Assembly (NCBI RefSeq): GCF_902167145.1 | Contig: NC_050098.1 | Coordinates: 110,770,207 to 110,834,206 of the forward strand | DNA length: 64,000 nucleotides | Direction: 5' to 3' | Origin: Zea mays | Lineage: Eukaryota; Streptophyta; Magnoliopsida; Poales; Poaceae | Shown here: piece by piece, positions 54,630-64,000 of the stretch | Position numbering within the stretch: position 1 is the stretch's first letter | Layout of the letters: every line of letters starts with the position of its first letter | Translations under genes and position numbers: made by a program | Notes under the pieces: model-generated | Seen by the model: the letters and a program-made list of their open reading frames with translations, nothing else | Told to the model about the DNA's origin: nothing | Databases searched by the model: none

Positions 54630-57120
54630 TGTCACACCCGGATTTAAGGAATAAAGCCGGGTGCATCTCATATATGCGCCAGAGAAGACAACACATATAA
54701 TAACATAGTGCATAGAGATAAATGTCATAAATATCATCATTGTACTTATTACGTAGCGAAAGTCTTACAAAATAAATGATAAAATAAAGCGAGCTAATTA
54801 TTATGCCATGGCGCCACAAAGCTGATTGGGAGACGCCACCAAGATCAAGTCGAAAGCCTCAGCGTTAGGCAGCTCGTCTTCGACCACCTGTTCTTCTCCT
54901 ATGGGGGGTGTGAGACAGCAAGAGTGAGCTCACATACGTTCATAGCTCAACAAGTCGTGGAGAATAATGTGCATGAACTCACCAAAGGTGGGAGTTCATG
55001 TGGAGTGTAAGGCTGATCAACAGAACAAAGGCTGAAGCTGAGCATTGCTTTTATATGTTGGTCAAAATTTTATTAGCAATTACTAAGTATAAGTAAATAC
55101 CAAACCTTAATAATAATAAAGAAAAGTAATAAATAAATAATCCCAATGCGATGCAAATGACAAATTGAGTTTTAATTCCTAGATCAATCATGTGAGGGTC
55201 CGAGCTGCTCATGACCGTGAGCACGGCTAGTATACTAGTTTTACACTCTGCAGAGGTTGCGCATCTTTACCCACATGTCATGTTACCCATCTGCCAAGAG
55301 ACCGCCAATCCCATACACCTCTACCGAGGAGGCGAGGCAGGGTAACACTACGAGGCCTTTACAAAGTTCCACTAGCTTCAGAAAACCCGCTACAATTTAT
55401 AGGAAGCTCCAATGCAGGAATCCCTCGCCTGACCGCCATCACAGCAAAATCAACCCAAGGACCTCCCTACACTGACCACTCCCCTACTGCCCTTTGCCCT
55501 TTTGGGTAAGGTAGTCATCCACTAGCTTTCCTAGTTAATCAGCCAAGGGCATCCCATACTACCCTTGTGGTAGCACTGTTTTCCCGGGTGGTCACTCCAT
55601 GTTCTCATTAACATATAACATGAACAGTAATAATAAACAGAGAATAAAAGTGTAATCATGAATAATGTATCTCTATACCCAAATGCACATAAAGCAATTG
55701 CAAGTACTACCCAAAAATATTCAGTTGTGGTAAACAAGGTATAAAGATAACCAAAACTGGGGTAACCTAAAGGATCCCATCAAAATTAACCTATGCAGAT
55801 CTTTATGAATAATAAGAACATGGCTGGGTAAAAATAAGTGATTAAGGGCACAACTCTACAGCGGCGGCACACCCAGACTACGGCAGCGATGGACAGCCGC
55901 GGCAGCGCCTTCGCCGCACAACACCACTTGCCCAAGGTCGAGTGTTCGCTACAACCTTACGTCCTGAGGATGGCTTATGCGCAGTTCAAAGCGAGCACGG
56001 CATGGGGAAAACTCACCAACGCAGAGGCACAGACGAGGTCGGACGAAGACGACGCGAAGCTTTCGCCACACGACACGAGCTCCACCAGGACTGTCACCGG
56101 AGACCAGCCAAAACGTCCGTCACGGACGAGCGTGGATTGGTCCCGCCTAAAGGTCGTGACCCAGGGTCCCTAGCTCACGTGCTAGTTCTCTCCTCTCTCT
56201 CCTTTCTCTCTCTCTCGGTGGCTGCGAATACGACGGTCACTCGCTGCTTTCTTTTCTCCCGGGCGACTGAGACCAAGGATCCGCAGACAATGAGTTTATG
56301 GGCGAGCAGGGCTATCGGAAGTAACCAATCGTGGCCGAGTTTCACGGAGCAAGGCGTGGTCAACGGCCATGGCGGAGGAATCAGTCAGTTTGGCCATGAC
56401 CAGCTGGGGCGAGAAGATGACATGTGGGTCCCACATGTAAGCCAGGCGGGGAAAGGAAGAGTGAGGCACCCTGGCGGACGCGCGGGCCCGGCTTGACAGT
56501 GATACAGATGAGCGCGCGAGAGCTGGATGACAAGTGGGGCCACAGCGTCGGCACCCGTTCTCTAATGCACGGCACGCGCGTGACTGGCCCCAGTGGTCCA
56601 CATGTCGGCGCCGATGCTGAACTTGTGCCGTATGTGCGCGGGAGTGAAGGTCTGCTGGGCTAAATATAGGGACCGAGGCCCAATTAGGTTTCCCCTCTTT
56701 TTCTTTTTTTCTGTTTTCTTTTCTCATTTTGAATTTCAAATTCAACATCTCAGTTTAAATTCAACTTTGTGACATAATTGTACTTAGATTAAATGTTCCA
56801 CTTGATTATAACAAAATATGAAGAAGTTATTTATTCATAAATTTGTTTTGTATTGTATAATATTTATTTCTTTCCTCTTTACCTGCTTTCCAAATTCTTC
56901 TAAATTTCAATTTGGGGTTCATTCCAAATCCTCCTTATATTTATTAACATCATTGTTATTATTTTCAAATGCACAATCAATAAACTCCAACAAGATGTAT
57001 ATTCCATTTTAGTATAATTTGTTTTAATCCATCACTCTTATGCTCTTTTTATGATGAAAATATGGCACACAAAATGAGAAGACCTCTATATATTCCTTGT
57101 ATACAATTTTGAGTATTACA
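54630..57120 (-). repeat. Solo LTR of a Tekay-like gypsy (2,491 bp)
   Basis: It begins TGTCACACCCGGATTTAAGG and ends GAGTATTACA, with a perfect target duplication TGAAA (54625-54629 and 57121-57125). There is no internal region, so LTR-LTR recombination has removed the rest. It is related to, but clearly different from, the LTR at 12154-15638 (1 kb shorter). The GC-rich part 55850-56660 has overlapping frames on both strands with no domain. It cuts the second RNase H of element F in half. Confidence 0.9.
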
Positions 57121-57976
57121 TGAAATGAGAATGGCAGCTGCTCCTACGCCGAAGGTTCCCCATGACCCATCACAAAACACTATCTAGGCTTCATCATCTT
57201 TTATTATTTCTTTGTCCTGAGCCCTGACGTCCAGTCAGCGATGAAATCTGCTAATGCCTTAGACTGAATTGCAGATCTATGAACATAATCTATGGTGAAT
57301 TCATTTGTTGCCCACTTCCCAACTCTTCATGTGGCTTCTCTGTTTCTTATTATGTCTTTGAGAGGCTGAGAAGAAGGTACTATGATATGATATGATTGGA
57401 AATAATGCCGAAGCTTTCTGGAGGCCATCAATACAGCATATAGTACTTTTTCCAGCTCTGTATAATTTTTCTTTAATGGACTAAGCACTTCAGAAACAAA
57501 GTATACTGGTACTTGCCTCTTTGGTTGTCCATCTTGCTTCTCTTGCACCAATGATGTGCTTACTACAGCATGAGAAGCAGCTACATACAACAACAGTGGG
57601 GCTCCTGACGAAGGTGGGGTTAAAGTTGTCAGCTCTATCAGATATTGCTATAGATCTTCGAAGGCTTTTTGCTGCACTGATCCCCACTGGAAGACTTCGA
57701 CCGATTTTAGCACTTCAAAGAATGGCAAATTCCTTTCTGCTGATCTCGAGATGAATCTGTTCAAAGAGGCTAGCCTCCCTGTTAATCTATGGGCGCCTTT
57801 TCTTATCCTTAGTGCCTCCATCTGAAGTATTGCTTCTATTTTGCTTGGGTTTGCTTCAATCCCTTTTGTGGATACTAGGCACCGAAGAAATTTTTCCTTC
57901 TTCACCCTGAAGACACATTTCTCTAGATTTTGCTTGAGACCGGCTCTTCTGAAGTTGGGAAATGTTTCTTGCAGAC
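57121..57976 (-). pseudogene. Element F pol: RT end and RNase H
   Basis: Read from right: RT end (LQETFPNFRRAGLKQNLEKC, FLRCLVSTKGIEANPSK), the connection RLTGRLASLNRFISRSAERN, Ty3-type RNase H (LYVAASHAVVSTSLVQEK, KKNYTELEKVLYAVLMASRK), then the start of the second RNase H (IVFCDGSWGTFG) with a stop just before it. The RT catalytic box is beyond the G insertion. The Ty3-type RNase H lacks the usual catalytic aspartates, as is common in dual RNase H elements. Confidence 0.88.
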
Positions 57977-58599
57977 TTTTGGGACCATGCTTCGTCGCCG
58001 AAGGTCCAGCAGGAAGAAACACCTTCGGCAAATCTGTTTATACGTGATACCGAAGCTACCGCTCATGAAGCTTCGATACTATAACGTATCCGAAGACGAA
58101 GGATCGAACCGACTTAAAGATGGAATGACTTTTTAGTCCATAAGGGTCTGAGTCATAATTGTAATCTTCTGTAAGGGGCATGATTGTAATTTCTTACAGG
58201 CTGCGTCCTGTGCCTATAAATAGATGAACAGTACTCCTTTACTGTTCACGCAATCTGGTAATTGCTAACGCATCACTCTGGAATTATTGTTTTCTGCCAA
58301 GGCGAAGGTATAAATGTACCTAAATATTATGTTTTAACATTTAAGTTCACATTATAAAATAAGTGAATAATGTTATTTATTCTTGGTATTCTATAACGTT
58401 TTATACTTTATATTTCATTTCGCATTGTTTTATCTTTGATCACGAAGGTGTGACCTTCGTGATATATTATTCATAACCTTCGTCCGAAGCTCATTAAATC
58501 CTTGCGGAAATAATGCTTCAGCGGACGAAGGGCTTTAACATTTAAAATTCTATGTTGCCTTGTTCTTAATTCATAGCATTTGAGAACAAGTCCCCAACA
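57977..58599 (+). repeat. 5' LTR of element G (623 bp)
   Basis: It starts TTTTGGGACC where E has TGTTGGGGGCC, so the terminal TG seems mutated, and ends CCCCAACA. TATAAATA is at 58215-58222. The start is placed by the break in homology to RT of element F, so it could be off by a few bases. Confidence 0.8.
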
Positions 58600-58616
58600 T
58601 TGGCGCCCACCTCCGG
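58600..58616 (+). other. Primer binding site of element G
   Basis: TTGGCGCCCACCTCCGG, identical to that of E. Confidence 0.88.
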
Positions 58617-58642
58617 TGAACTCACTTCCACTTTTTGAGCTG

Positions 58643-61600
58643 ATGGCTTCGTTCAAGAACCAAGCTGGAACTGCTTCGGCTACGAAGCTGATCCTCCCGA
58701 TAACAGGCGGTTCATGCTCAGAGCCGGCTAACAAGAAACAGAAGAAGGAGGCACAGAGAAGAGTACAACATGTAGGGGTACAAGGACCCTTCATCAAGTC
58801 AAGATGGTCTCACATCCCAATTACCTTCTCTCAAGAAGATCTTCAGCTCAAGGATTACCCACACAATGATGCTATGGTTATCTCTTGTGTGATCAAAGGA
58901 TTTCTGGTCCACAATGTTTTGGTTGATACAGGCAGTGCAGCGGATATTATATTTGCTAAGGCCTTCAGACAAATGCAAGAGTCCGAAGACAAGATTCATG
59001 ATGCAACGCACCCTCTTTGTGGCTTCGGGGGAAGACAGATTGTAGCGCTTGGTAAGATTACCATGCCAGTGACCTTCGGATTCGTCAATAATACAAGGAC
59101 TGAGCAAGTTGTGTTTGACATTGTCGACATGGAGTATCCTTACAATGCTATCATTGGTCGTGGAACACTCAATGCTTTCGAAGCAATTCTTCATCCAGCA
59201 TATCTTTGCATGAAGATACCTTCGGATCAGGGACCTATTGCTATTCATGGGAGTCAGGAAGCTGCCAGAAATGCCGAGGGGAATTGGACTGATTCAAAGG
59301 CAATCCACAATATAGATGAAGCTGAAGCTTGTGAGCAGTACAAGTACAGAAGGGAGAAGGCTGCTTCGGCCGATCGGCCGAAACCCATGCTTTTATGCGA
59401 AGATATCGCAGAGCAGAAGGTGCTGCTGGGATCTCAATTGTTTGAGGAACAAGAGAAAACCCTGATAAGGTTTCTGTTCAACAACAAAGATGTCTTTGCA
59501 TGGTCGGCTAACGATCTCTGTGGCGTCAACAGGGATGTTATTGAACACTCGCTCAATGTTGATCCATCCTTCAGACCCAGAAAGCAGAGGCTTCGGAAGA
59601 TGTCTGATGACAAGGCCGAAGGTGCTCGAAATGAAGTAAAAAGAATCCTCAGCGCCGGAGTTATCAGAGAAGTGAAGTATCCAGAATGGCTGGCTAACAC
59701 TGTTATGGTAAAAAAGGCCAATGGCAAATGGAGGATGTGTATTGATTTTACTGATCTCAACAAGGCTTGTCCGAAGGATGAGTTTCCATTGGCAAGGATA
59801 GATTCCCTAGTTGATGCAGCAGCTTCATCAGAACTTATGAGTCTGCTGGATTGTTATTCAGGCTATCATCAAATTTGGATGAAGGAGGATGAGCCAAAAA
59901 CCAGCTTCATAACCCCTAGCGGAACATATTGTTACCTTCGGATGCCTGAGGGGCTAAAGAATGCTGGAGGAAGCTTCAGCAGAATGACAGCAAAGGTTCT
60001 TCATTCTCAAATAGGCAGAAATGTGCTAACTTATGTTGATAATATCATTGTAAAAAGCACGAAGCAAGAAAATCACATTGCTGATCTTCAGGAGACTTTC
60101 GCTAATTTTAGACAGGCCGGTCTAAAACTGAATCCAGAAAAGTGTGTTTTCGGAGTAAAGAAGGGGAAATTCCTTGGTTGCCTAGTTTCAACTAAAGGGA
60201 TTGAGGCTAATCCAAATAAAATTGAAGCTATTCTTCGAATGGAACCACCAAGCACAAAGAAGGGGGCTCAACGATTGACAGGAAGACTGGCATCTCTCAA
60301 CAGATTCATATCTAGATCAGCAGAGAGAAATTTACCATTCTTCGAAGTGCTGAAGTCAGCCGAAGTTTTTCAATGGGGACCAGTTCAGCAGAGAGCCTTC
60401 GAAGAGCTGAAGCAATATTTGATAGACCTAACGACGTTAACTCCACCAACGCCAGGGGCTCCTTTGTTGTTATATGTGGCAGCTTCGCACTCAGCGGTAA
60501 GTGCGGCACTTGTCCAAGAGAAGCTTGAAGGGCAAGTCAAAAAGCAAGCCCCAATATACTTTGTATCCGAAGTTCTTAGTTTATCAAAGAAAAATTATAC
60601 AGAATTGGAGAAGGTGTTGTATGCTGTTTTGATGGCTTCTAGAAAGCTTCGGCACTATTTTCAAGCATACAATATAATTGTCCCTTCTTCACAACCATTG
60701 AAGGATATTATGAGAAATAGAGAAGCTACTGGAAGGGTTGGAAAATGGGCTGCGGAACTCAATGAGTTTTGCATTGATTATGTGCATAGATCTTCGATTC
60801 AGTCCCAAGCGTTAGCAGACTTCATTGCTGACTGGATGCCAGGGGCTCAGGAAGAAGAAGCGAGTATGGATGCCGAAGCTTGGACAGTATTCTGCGATGG
60901 TTCTTGGGGAACCTTCGGGGCAAGAGCAGCCACTGTGTTGGTCGCACCCTCCAAAGTTAAAACTTGCTACACAGCAAGACTTGATTTCAGCTGCACAAAT
61001 AACATTGCTGAGTACGAAGCTTTGCTTTTGGGTCTTCGGAAGTTAAAGGCAATGGGAATTAGAAGGACGGTTCTTAAAACTGATTCCCAGGTTATTTTTG
61101 GTCATATTGACAATAGTTGTAAAGCAATAGACTCGAAGCTTGAGAAATATTTAGACACGGTCCGAAGGATTGAAGCTTCCTTTGAAGGGTTTTCTGTCAA
61201 AAATATTCCTCGAGGAGAAAATGAACATGCTGATTTGCTAGCCAAGTCAGCAGCACAGGGGCTGCCCTTACCTTCGGAAGTATTTTTCGAAACAATAAAA
61301 GCACCTTCGGTTGAACTTCTTGAAAGAGCAGTCCTCAATATATCTCCTGTTTATAGTGAATACTGGAGAACTGAGATCATCTCTTTCCTTCAGGGTAACT
61401 TTCTTTCAGATGACGAAGCTTATAACAAGAGAATAGAGGCAAGAGCTCGACCATATGTTATAATAGAAGGGGAGCTGTACAAGCATGGGGTCTGTTCTCC
61501 ACTACTCAAATGTTTATCCAGAGCCGAAGGTATAGAATTGATGAAGGAAATACACGCAGGCCTGTGTGGATCTCACATTGGATCTAGGCCTTTGCTGGGA

Positions 61601-61657
61601 AAAGTTTTCGTCAAGGATTTTATTGGCCAAAGGCAGCTTCGGATGCAGCGGAATTAG
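58643..61657 (+). CDS. Element G pol: protease, RT, two RNase H domains
   Basis: A single long frame of about 1,004 residues starts at ATG 58643, just 27 bases after the primer site, so gag is absent and a short KNQAGTASATKL leader precedes protease. Order: protease (VHNVLVDTGSAADIIF, about residue 100), RT (NGKWRMCIDFTDLNKACPKD, MSLLDCYSGYHQ, MPEGLKNAGGSF, then LTYVDNIIVK), RT end, Ty3-type RNase H (LYVAASHSAVSAAL), archaeal-type RNase H (WTVFCDGSWGTFG, NNIAEYEALLLGL, KTDSQVIFGH), and the start of integrase. The RT box reads YVDN in place of YVDD (GAT AAT at about 60048-60053), so RT is probably inactive. The frame is lost at about 61607. Confidence 0.92.
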   Translation: MASFKNQAGTASATKLILPITGGSCSEPANKKQKKEAQRRVQHVGVQGPFIKSRWSHIPITFSQEDLQLKDYPHNDAMVISCVIKGFLVHNVLVDTGSAADIIFAKAFRQMQESEDKIHDATHPLCGFGGRQIVALGKITMPVTFGFVNNTRTEQVVFDIVDMEYPYNAIIGRGTLNAFEAILHPAYLCMKIPSDQGPIAIHGSQEAARNAEGNWTDSKAIHNIDEAEACEQYKYRREKAASADRPKPMLLCEDIAEQKVLLGSQLFEEQEKTLIRFLFNNKDVFAWSANDLCGVNRDVIEHSLNVDPSFRPRKQRLRKMSDDKAEGARNEVKRILSAGVIREVKYPEWLANTVMVKKANGKWRMCIDFTDLNKACPKDEFPLARIDSLVDAAASSELMSLLDCYSGYHQIWMKEDEPKTSFITPSGTYCYLRMPEGLKNAGGSFSRMTAKVLHSQIGRNVLTYVDNIIVKSTKQENHIADLQETFANFRQAGLKLNPEKCVFGVKKGKFLGCLVSTKGIEANPNKIEAILRMEPPSTKKGAQRLTGRLASLNRFISRSAERNLPFFEVLKSAEVFQWGPVQQRAFEELKQYLIDLTTLTPPTPGAPLLLYVAASHSAVSAALVQEKLEGQVKKQAPIYFVSEVLSLSKKNYTELEKVLYAVLMASRKLRHYFQAYNIIVPSSQPLKDIMRNREATGRVGKWAAELNEFCIDYVHRSSIQSQALADFIADWMPGAQEEEASMDAEAWTVFCDGSWGTFGARAATVLVAPSKVKTCYTARLDFSCTNNIAEYEALLLGLRKLKAMGIRRTVLKTDSQVIFGHIDNSCKAIDSKLEKYLDTVRRIEASFEGFSVKNIPRGENEHADLLAKSAAQGLPLPSEVFFETIKAPSVELLERAVLNISPVYSEYWRTEIISFLQGNFLSDDEAYNKRIEARARPYVIIEGELYKHGVCSPLLKCLSRAEGIELMKEIHAGLCGSHIGSRPLLGKVFVKDFIGQRQLRMQRN

Positions 61658-62593
61658 TCCAAAAGTGCGAAGGCTGTCAGAAATGTGCAAGAGATCAAAA
61701 ACAACCTTCGTCTCTAACCCAGTTAATACAACCCACTTGGCCATTGCAAAGGTGGGGCCTTGATTTGTTAGGTCCGCTACCACCAGCACAAGGGAACTTA
61801 AGATATGTTGTAGTGGCAGTGGAATATTTTTTCTAAATGGATTGAGGCAAAGCCTTTAGCCACAATAACTTCGGTTACTATTCAAAAGTTTTTCTGGCAA
61901 AATATTGTCTGTCGCTTCGGAGTGCCAAAGGCCATCACTGTGGACAATGGAACGCAGTTTGATTCCGAAGCTTTCAGAGAATTTTGTGAACAAATTGGCA
62001 CGAAGATCCATTTTGCATTAGTTCGGCATCCGGAGTCAAATGGACTTGTTGAAAGGGCTAATGGCATCATAATGACAGGAATAATGAAGTTAATCTTCAA
62101 TCAGCCCAGGGGAAAGTGGCCAGATGAATTAATCAAAGTGGTGTGGAGCCACAACACAACAATATCAAGATCAATAGGTTTTACACCATTCAAATTGCTG
62201 TTTGGTGACGAAGCAATAACTCCGGAAGAAGCAAAAGCAGGATCAATAAGAATAGTAGCTTCAGCAGAAGACGAAGCTGAAGCTGATTACTTTGTGGAAA
62301 AAGATGCTATAGAAGGGATCAGGCTTCAAGCTGTGGAAAACATCAATAAATTCCAAGCCGAAACAATAAAATGGCGTGATAGAAAGGTTCGGCTAAAGAA
62401 TATTGAGCCAGGACATTTGGTGCTTCGAAGAGTAGCCAACCCAGAGACAGTAGGCAAGCTACAGCTGAAGTGGGAAGGACCTTTTCTGGTAGTATCTTCG
62501 TCAAGACCCGGTTCCTACAGATTGAAGGATATGGACGGCAACGACATTCCTAGATCATGGAATGCGGATGAGCTTCGGCGATATTATGTTTAG
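61607..62593 (+). pseudogene. Element G integrase, frame-shifted
   Basis: After the frame change the zinc domain end (QKCARD), WGLDLLGPLPPA with the first D, and TVDNGTQFDSEAF with the second D follow. A second shift at a T run (about 61826-61833) precedes the frame 61922-62593, with SNGLVERANGI (catalytic E), GFTPFKLLFGDEAITPEEA and GKLQLKWEGPFLVVSSSRPG. All three catalytic acids are encoded but in different frames. It ends DELRRYYV then TAG, as in F. Confidence 0.9.
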
Positions 62594-63476
62594 CTTGATG
62601 TAATTTTTTCTATTCTTTCTTGTGGCACCCTTTTCCTTTCCAAAGGGGGAGAAAGGTTTTTAATGGGGCTACAACATGTAATTTTTCTTTTTCTTATTTC
62701 AACTCTATAAGAGCAATATCCCCCAAAGATGTAAATGTAAAAGCTGAGAACGCACCATCGAGTGCAAAGGAAAAAGAAAAGAAAACAGGGAGAAGCTCAA
62801 AAGTCGTTCCTAAGGGAATGCAGAGCTTGCAGCGAAAAATAAACGCTGATTCCGCCGAAGTAAAAGGCGAAGAAGCTCCTAAGGGAGGCTTACAGCGAAA
62901 AATAAACGCTGATTCCGCCGAAGTAAAAGGCAAAGAAGCTCCTAAGGGAGGCTTACAGCGAAAAGTCAGCGCTGATACACCGAAAAATAAATGGTGAAGC
63001 CAAAAAATAAGCGGCAAAAAGATTTGAGTCATTGCTAAGGGAATGAAGGCTATGATTATGGCTTCGAATATATATTTGGACATTCATTTGCATGATACAT
63101 TACATCATGACATTTGCATTCATAAATATTCATTTAGACATACATAGGATCATTATCATCATATTATACAGAAAAGGCAGATGCTTCGGCTATGAGGATA
63201 AAGCTTCGGAGAAAAACACAAAGAAGAAATTTTCATGCTTCGTTGTGTACGAAAAGAAGAGAAGGTGTTTTTCGCCTTCGGCTCAAAAAGAAAATTTCGT
63301 CCACAGCAAAGCAGATTGTACACGGACAAAGGGGAAAAGATATATTACAAGGTACGCACAAATTTACATAAGTTTCTTTACAATCATATTACAAAATTTT
63401 CTCTAGAATCTTATGCAGCAAAGTCTTTCGGAACATCTGTTAAGGCTTCAGCTCGTCATTCTTTAGCTTCATCATC
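62594..63476 (+). repeat. Element G 3' non-coding and tandem repeats
   Basis: One copy of GCTCAAAAGTCGTTCC plus TAAGGGAATGCAGAGC lies at 62790-62826. Three units of about 62 bases follow, from 62827 to about 63000 (AGCGAAAAATAAACGCTGAT, CCGCCGAAGTAAAAGGC, AGCTCCTAAGGGAGG). The rest has no coding signal except short frames. Confidence 0.8.
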
Positions 63477-64000
63477 CTGTACATATTAAAACGGAATGAG
63501 AAAAGCGCAGAGTTCAAGGAGAAGGTAAAAGTAACAAGTATAAGTTTCTCACTGGCTTAAGGTGGCTCCGAGCTTCGTCACCAGCCATTTTTCGCCCGTC
63601 GTTTATCCAAATCTGGGTCATAAACTTGTTTCCTATGCTTCGAGCTAGGCTGGGGATGTCAATCAAATCTGCTGGCGACAAACTGAAGTTTGGCCTATTA
63701 ACAATTTTCCCGTGCGTGCAGCCAGCCTTCAGGAAAGCAGTAGTCGTGCCTCGAGAAGCTAACAGGGCGCAGAAATCGGCATACCCAGCGATAACTTTGT
63801 CAAGTGCATCAACTTCGCCCTCAATGTATTCAAAGGTGCTTGGCAGGTTTTCAGCTGAAGGTGTAAACTTATCAGAGCTGGCTCCAATTGAGTAAAACAC
63901 ATCCTTCAGTCGCTGCACACATCGATTGCCGAAATCTAAACATTTTTCCTGAAGCTCCTTCAATGATTTCTGCAAATTTGAATTCTTCTCAATTTCAGTC
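63477..64000 (-). pseudogene. Antisense ORF of element G, C-terminal part
   Basis: Read on the minus strand from the window end: KSLKELQEKCLDFGNRC, DFCALLASRGTTTAFLKAG, ARSIGNKFMTQIWINDG, then a GT donor at 63552, a 76-base gap and a TGTACAG acceptor ending at 63477, then a last exon beginning DDEAKE and a stop. It is homologous to 51400-52000 in element F. The frame to 63975 is open, so this part may be intact; I cannot see its start. Confidence 0.8.

Larger units (their letters stand above)
51145..57976 (-). mobile_element. Tat-type gypsy F, 3' part
   Basis: This is a minus-strand element cut by D on the left and by G on the right. Reading from right to left it has the RT end, Ty3-type RNase H, a second RNase H, integrase, a repeat tract and an antisense ORF. 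The two RNase H domains in a row and the antisense ORF define the Tat lineage. A solo LTR sits inside the second RNase H. Its gag, LTRs and RT start are outside the window. Confidence 0.9.
57977..64000 (+). mobile_element. Tat-type gypsy G, gag-less, continues past window
   Basis: This plus-strand element is inserted in RT of element F. It has a 5' LTR, primer site, pol without gag, a repeat tract and the start of an antisense ORF. The 3' LTR is not reached. Left flank CAGAC (57972-57976) is the expected target duplication. It is the same family as F by pol and antisense ORF, and its LTR shares the promoter block with D and E. Confidence 0.88.

Noticed and set aside
55838..56748. GC-rich frames of 100-184 residues on both strands
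   Set aside because: They lie inside the solo LTR, overlap each other in several frames and show no motif.
57977..58599. A shared bidirectional promoter between F and G pol
   Set aside because: The block is simply the 5' LTR of G inserted in RT of F; F transcription would come from its own LTR beyond the window.

Overview
This 64 kb window looks like a nested LTR-retrotransposon block from a large grass genome. The LTR palindromes built on CACCGGACTGTCCGGTG, the tRNA-iMet primer sites, and the copia (Sirevirus-type), Tekay-type and Tat-type gypsy elements are typical of panicoid grasses. Zea mays or a close Andropogoneae relative is my best guess, from memory of those families and not from a search. 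I see no host gene, tRNA, rRNA, CRISPR array or prokaryotic feature that I can support.

The layout can be read as insertion layers. The oldest visible layer is Tat-type gypsy element F (minus strand, 51145-57976). It was entered by Tat-type element D (minus, 27652-31582 plus 50740-51144), by a solo LTR (54630-57120, target duplication TGAAA) and by Tat-type element G (plus, 57977 to beyond the window). Element D was entered by pol-less copia C (minus, 31583-50739, target duplication CTTCG) and by copia B, of which only the last 156 bp of an LTR are seen (27496-27651). Copia C was entered by gypsy E (plus, 33131-40611). Copia B was entered by an unclassified LTR-like sequence H, seen in three pieces (1876-2767, 11626-12153, 22772-27495). 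H was split by copia A2 (minus, 2768-11625), by a Tekay-type chromovirus (minus, 12154-22766, target duplication GTTCT) and probably by copia A1 (1-1875).

Element contents differ. A2 has a nearly complete gag-pol with two nonsense codons. The Tekay-type element has almost identical 3.5 kb LTRs but no gag and a broken pol. Copia C has a coiled-coil, twin zinc-knuckle gag-like reading frame and no pol. E has gag and a large antisense ORF but no pol. G has PR-RT-RNaseH and a broken integrase but no gag, and its RT box reads YVDN. D, E, F and G all carry an antisense ORF with intron-like gaps, and all have a tandem-repeat tract between the sense genes and that ORF; both are known Tat-lineage traits.

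The signals I rate most worth checking are a hairpin plus polypurine module in copia A2 and C whose arms covary, the spliceable-looking introns in the antisense ORFs, the gag-only and pol-only pair E and G with related LTR promoters, and the family-specific palindrome clusters in the copia LTRs. I see no new gene system beyond retrotransposons.
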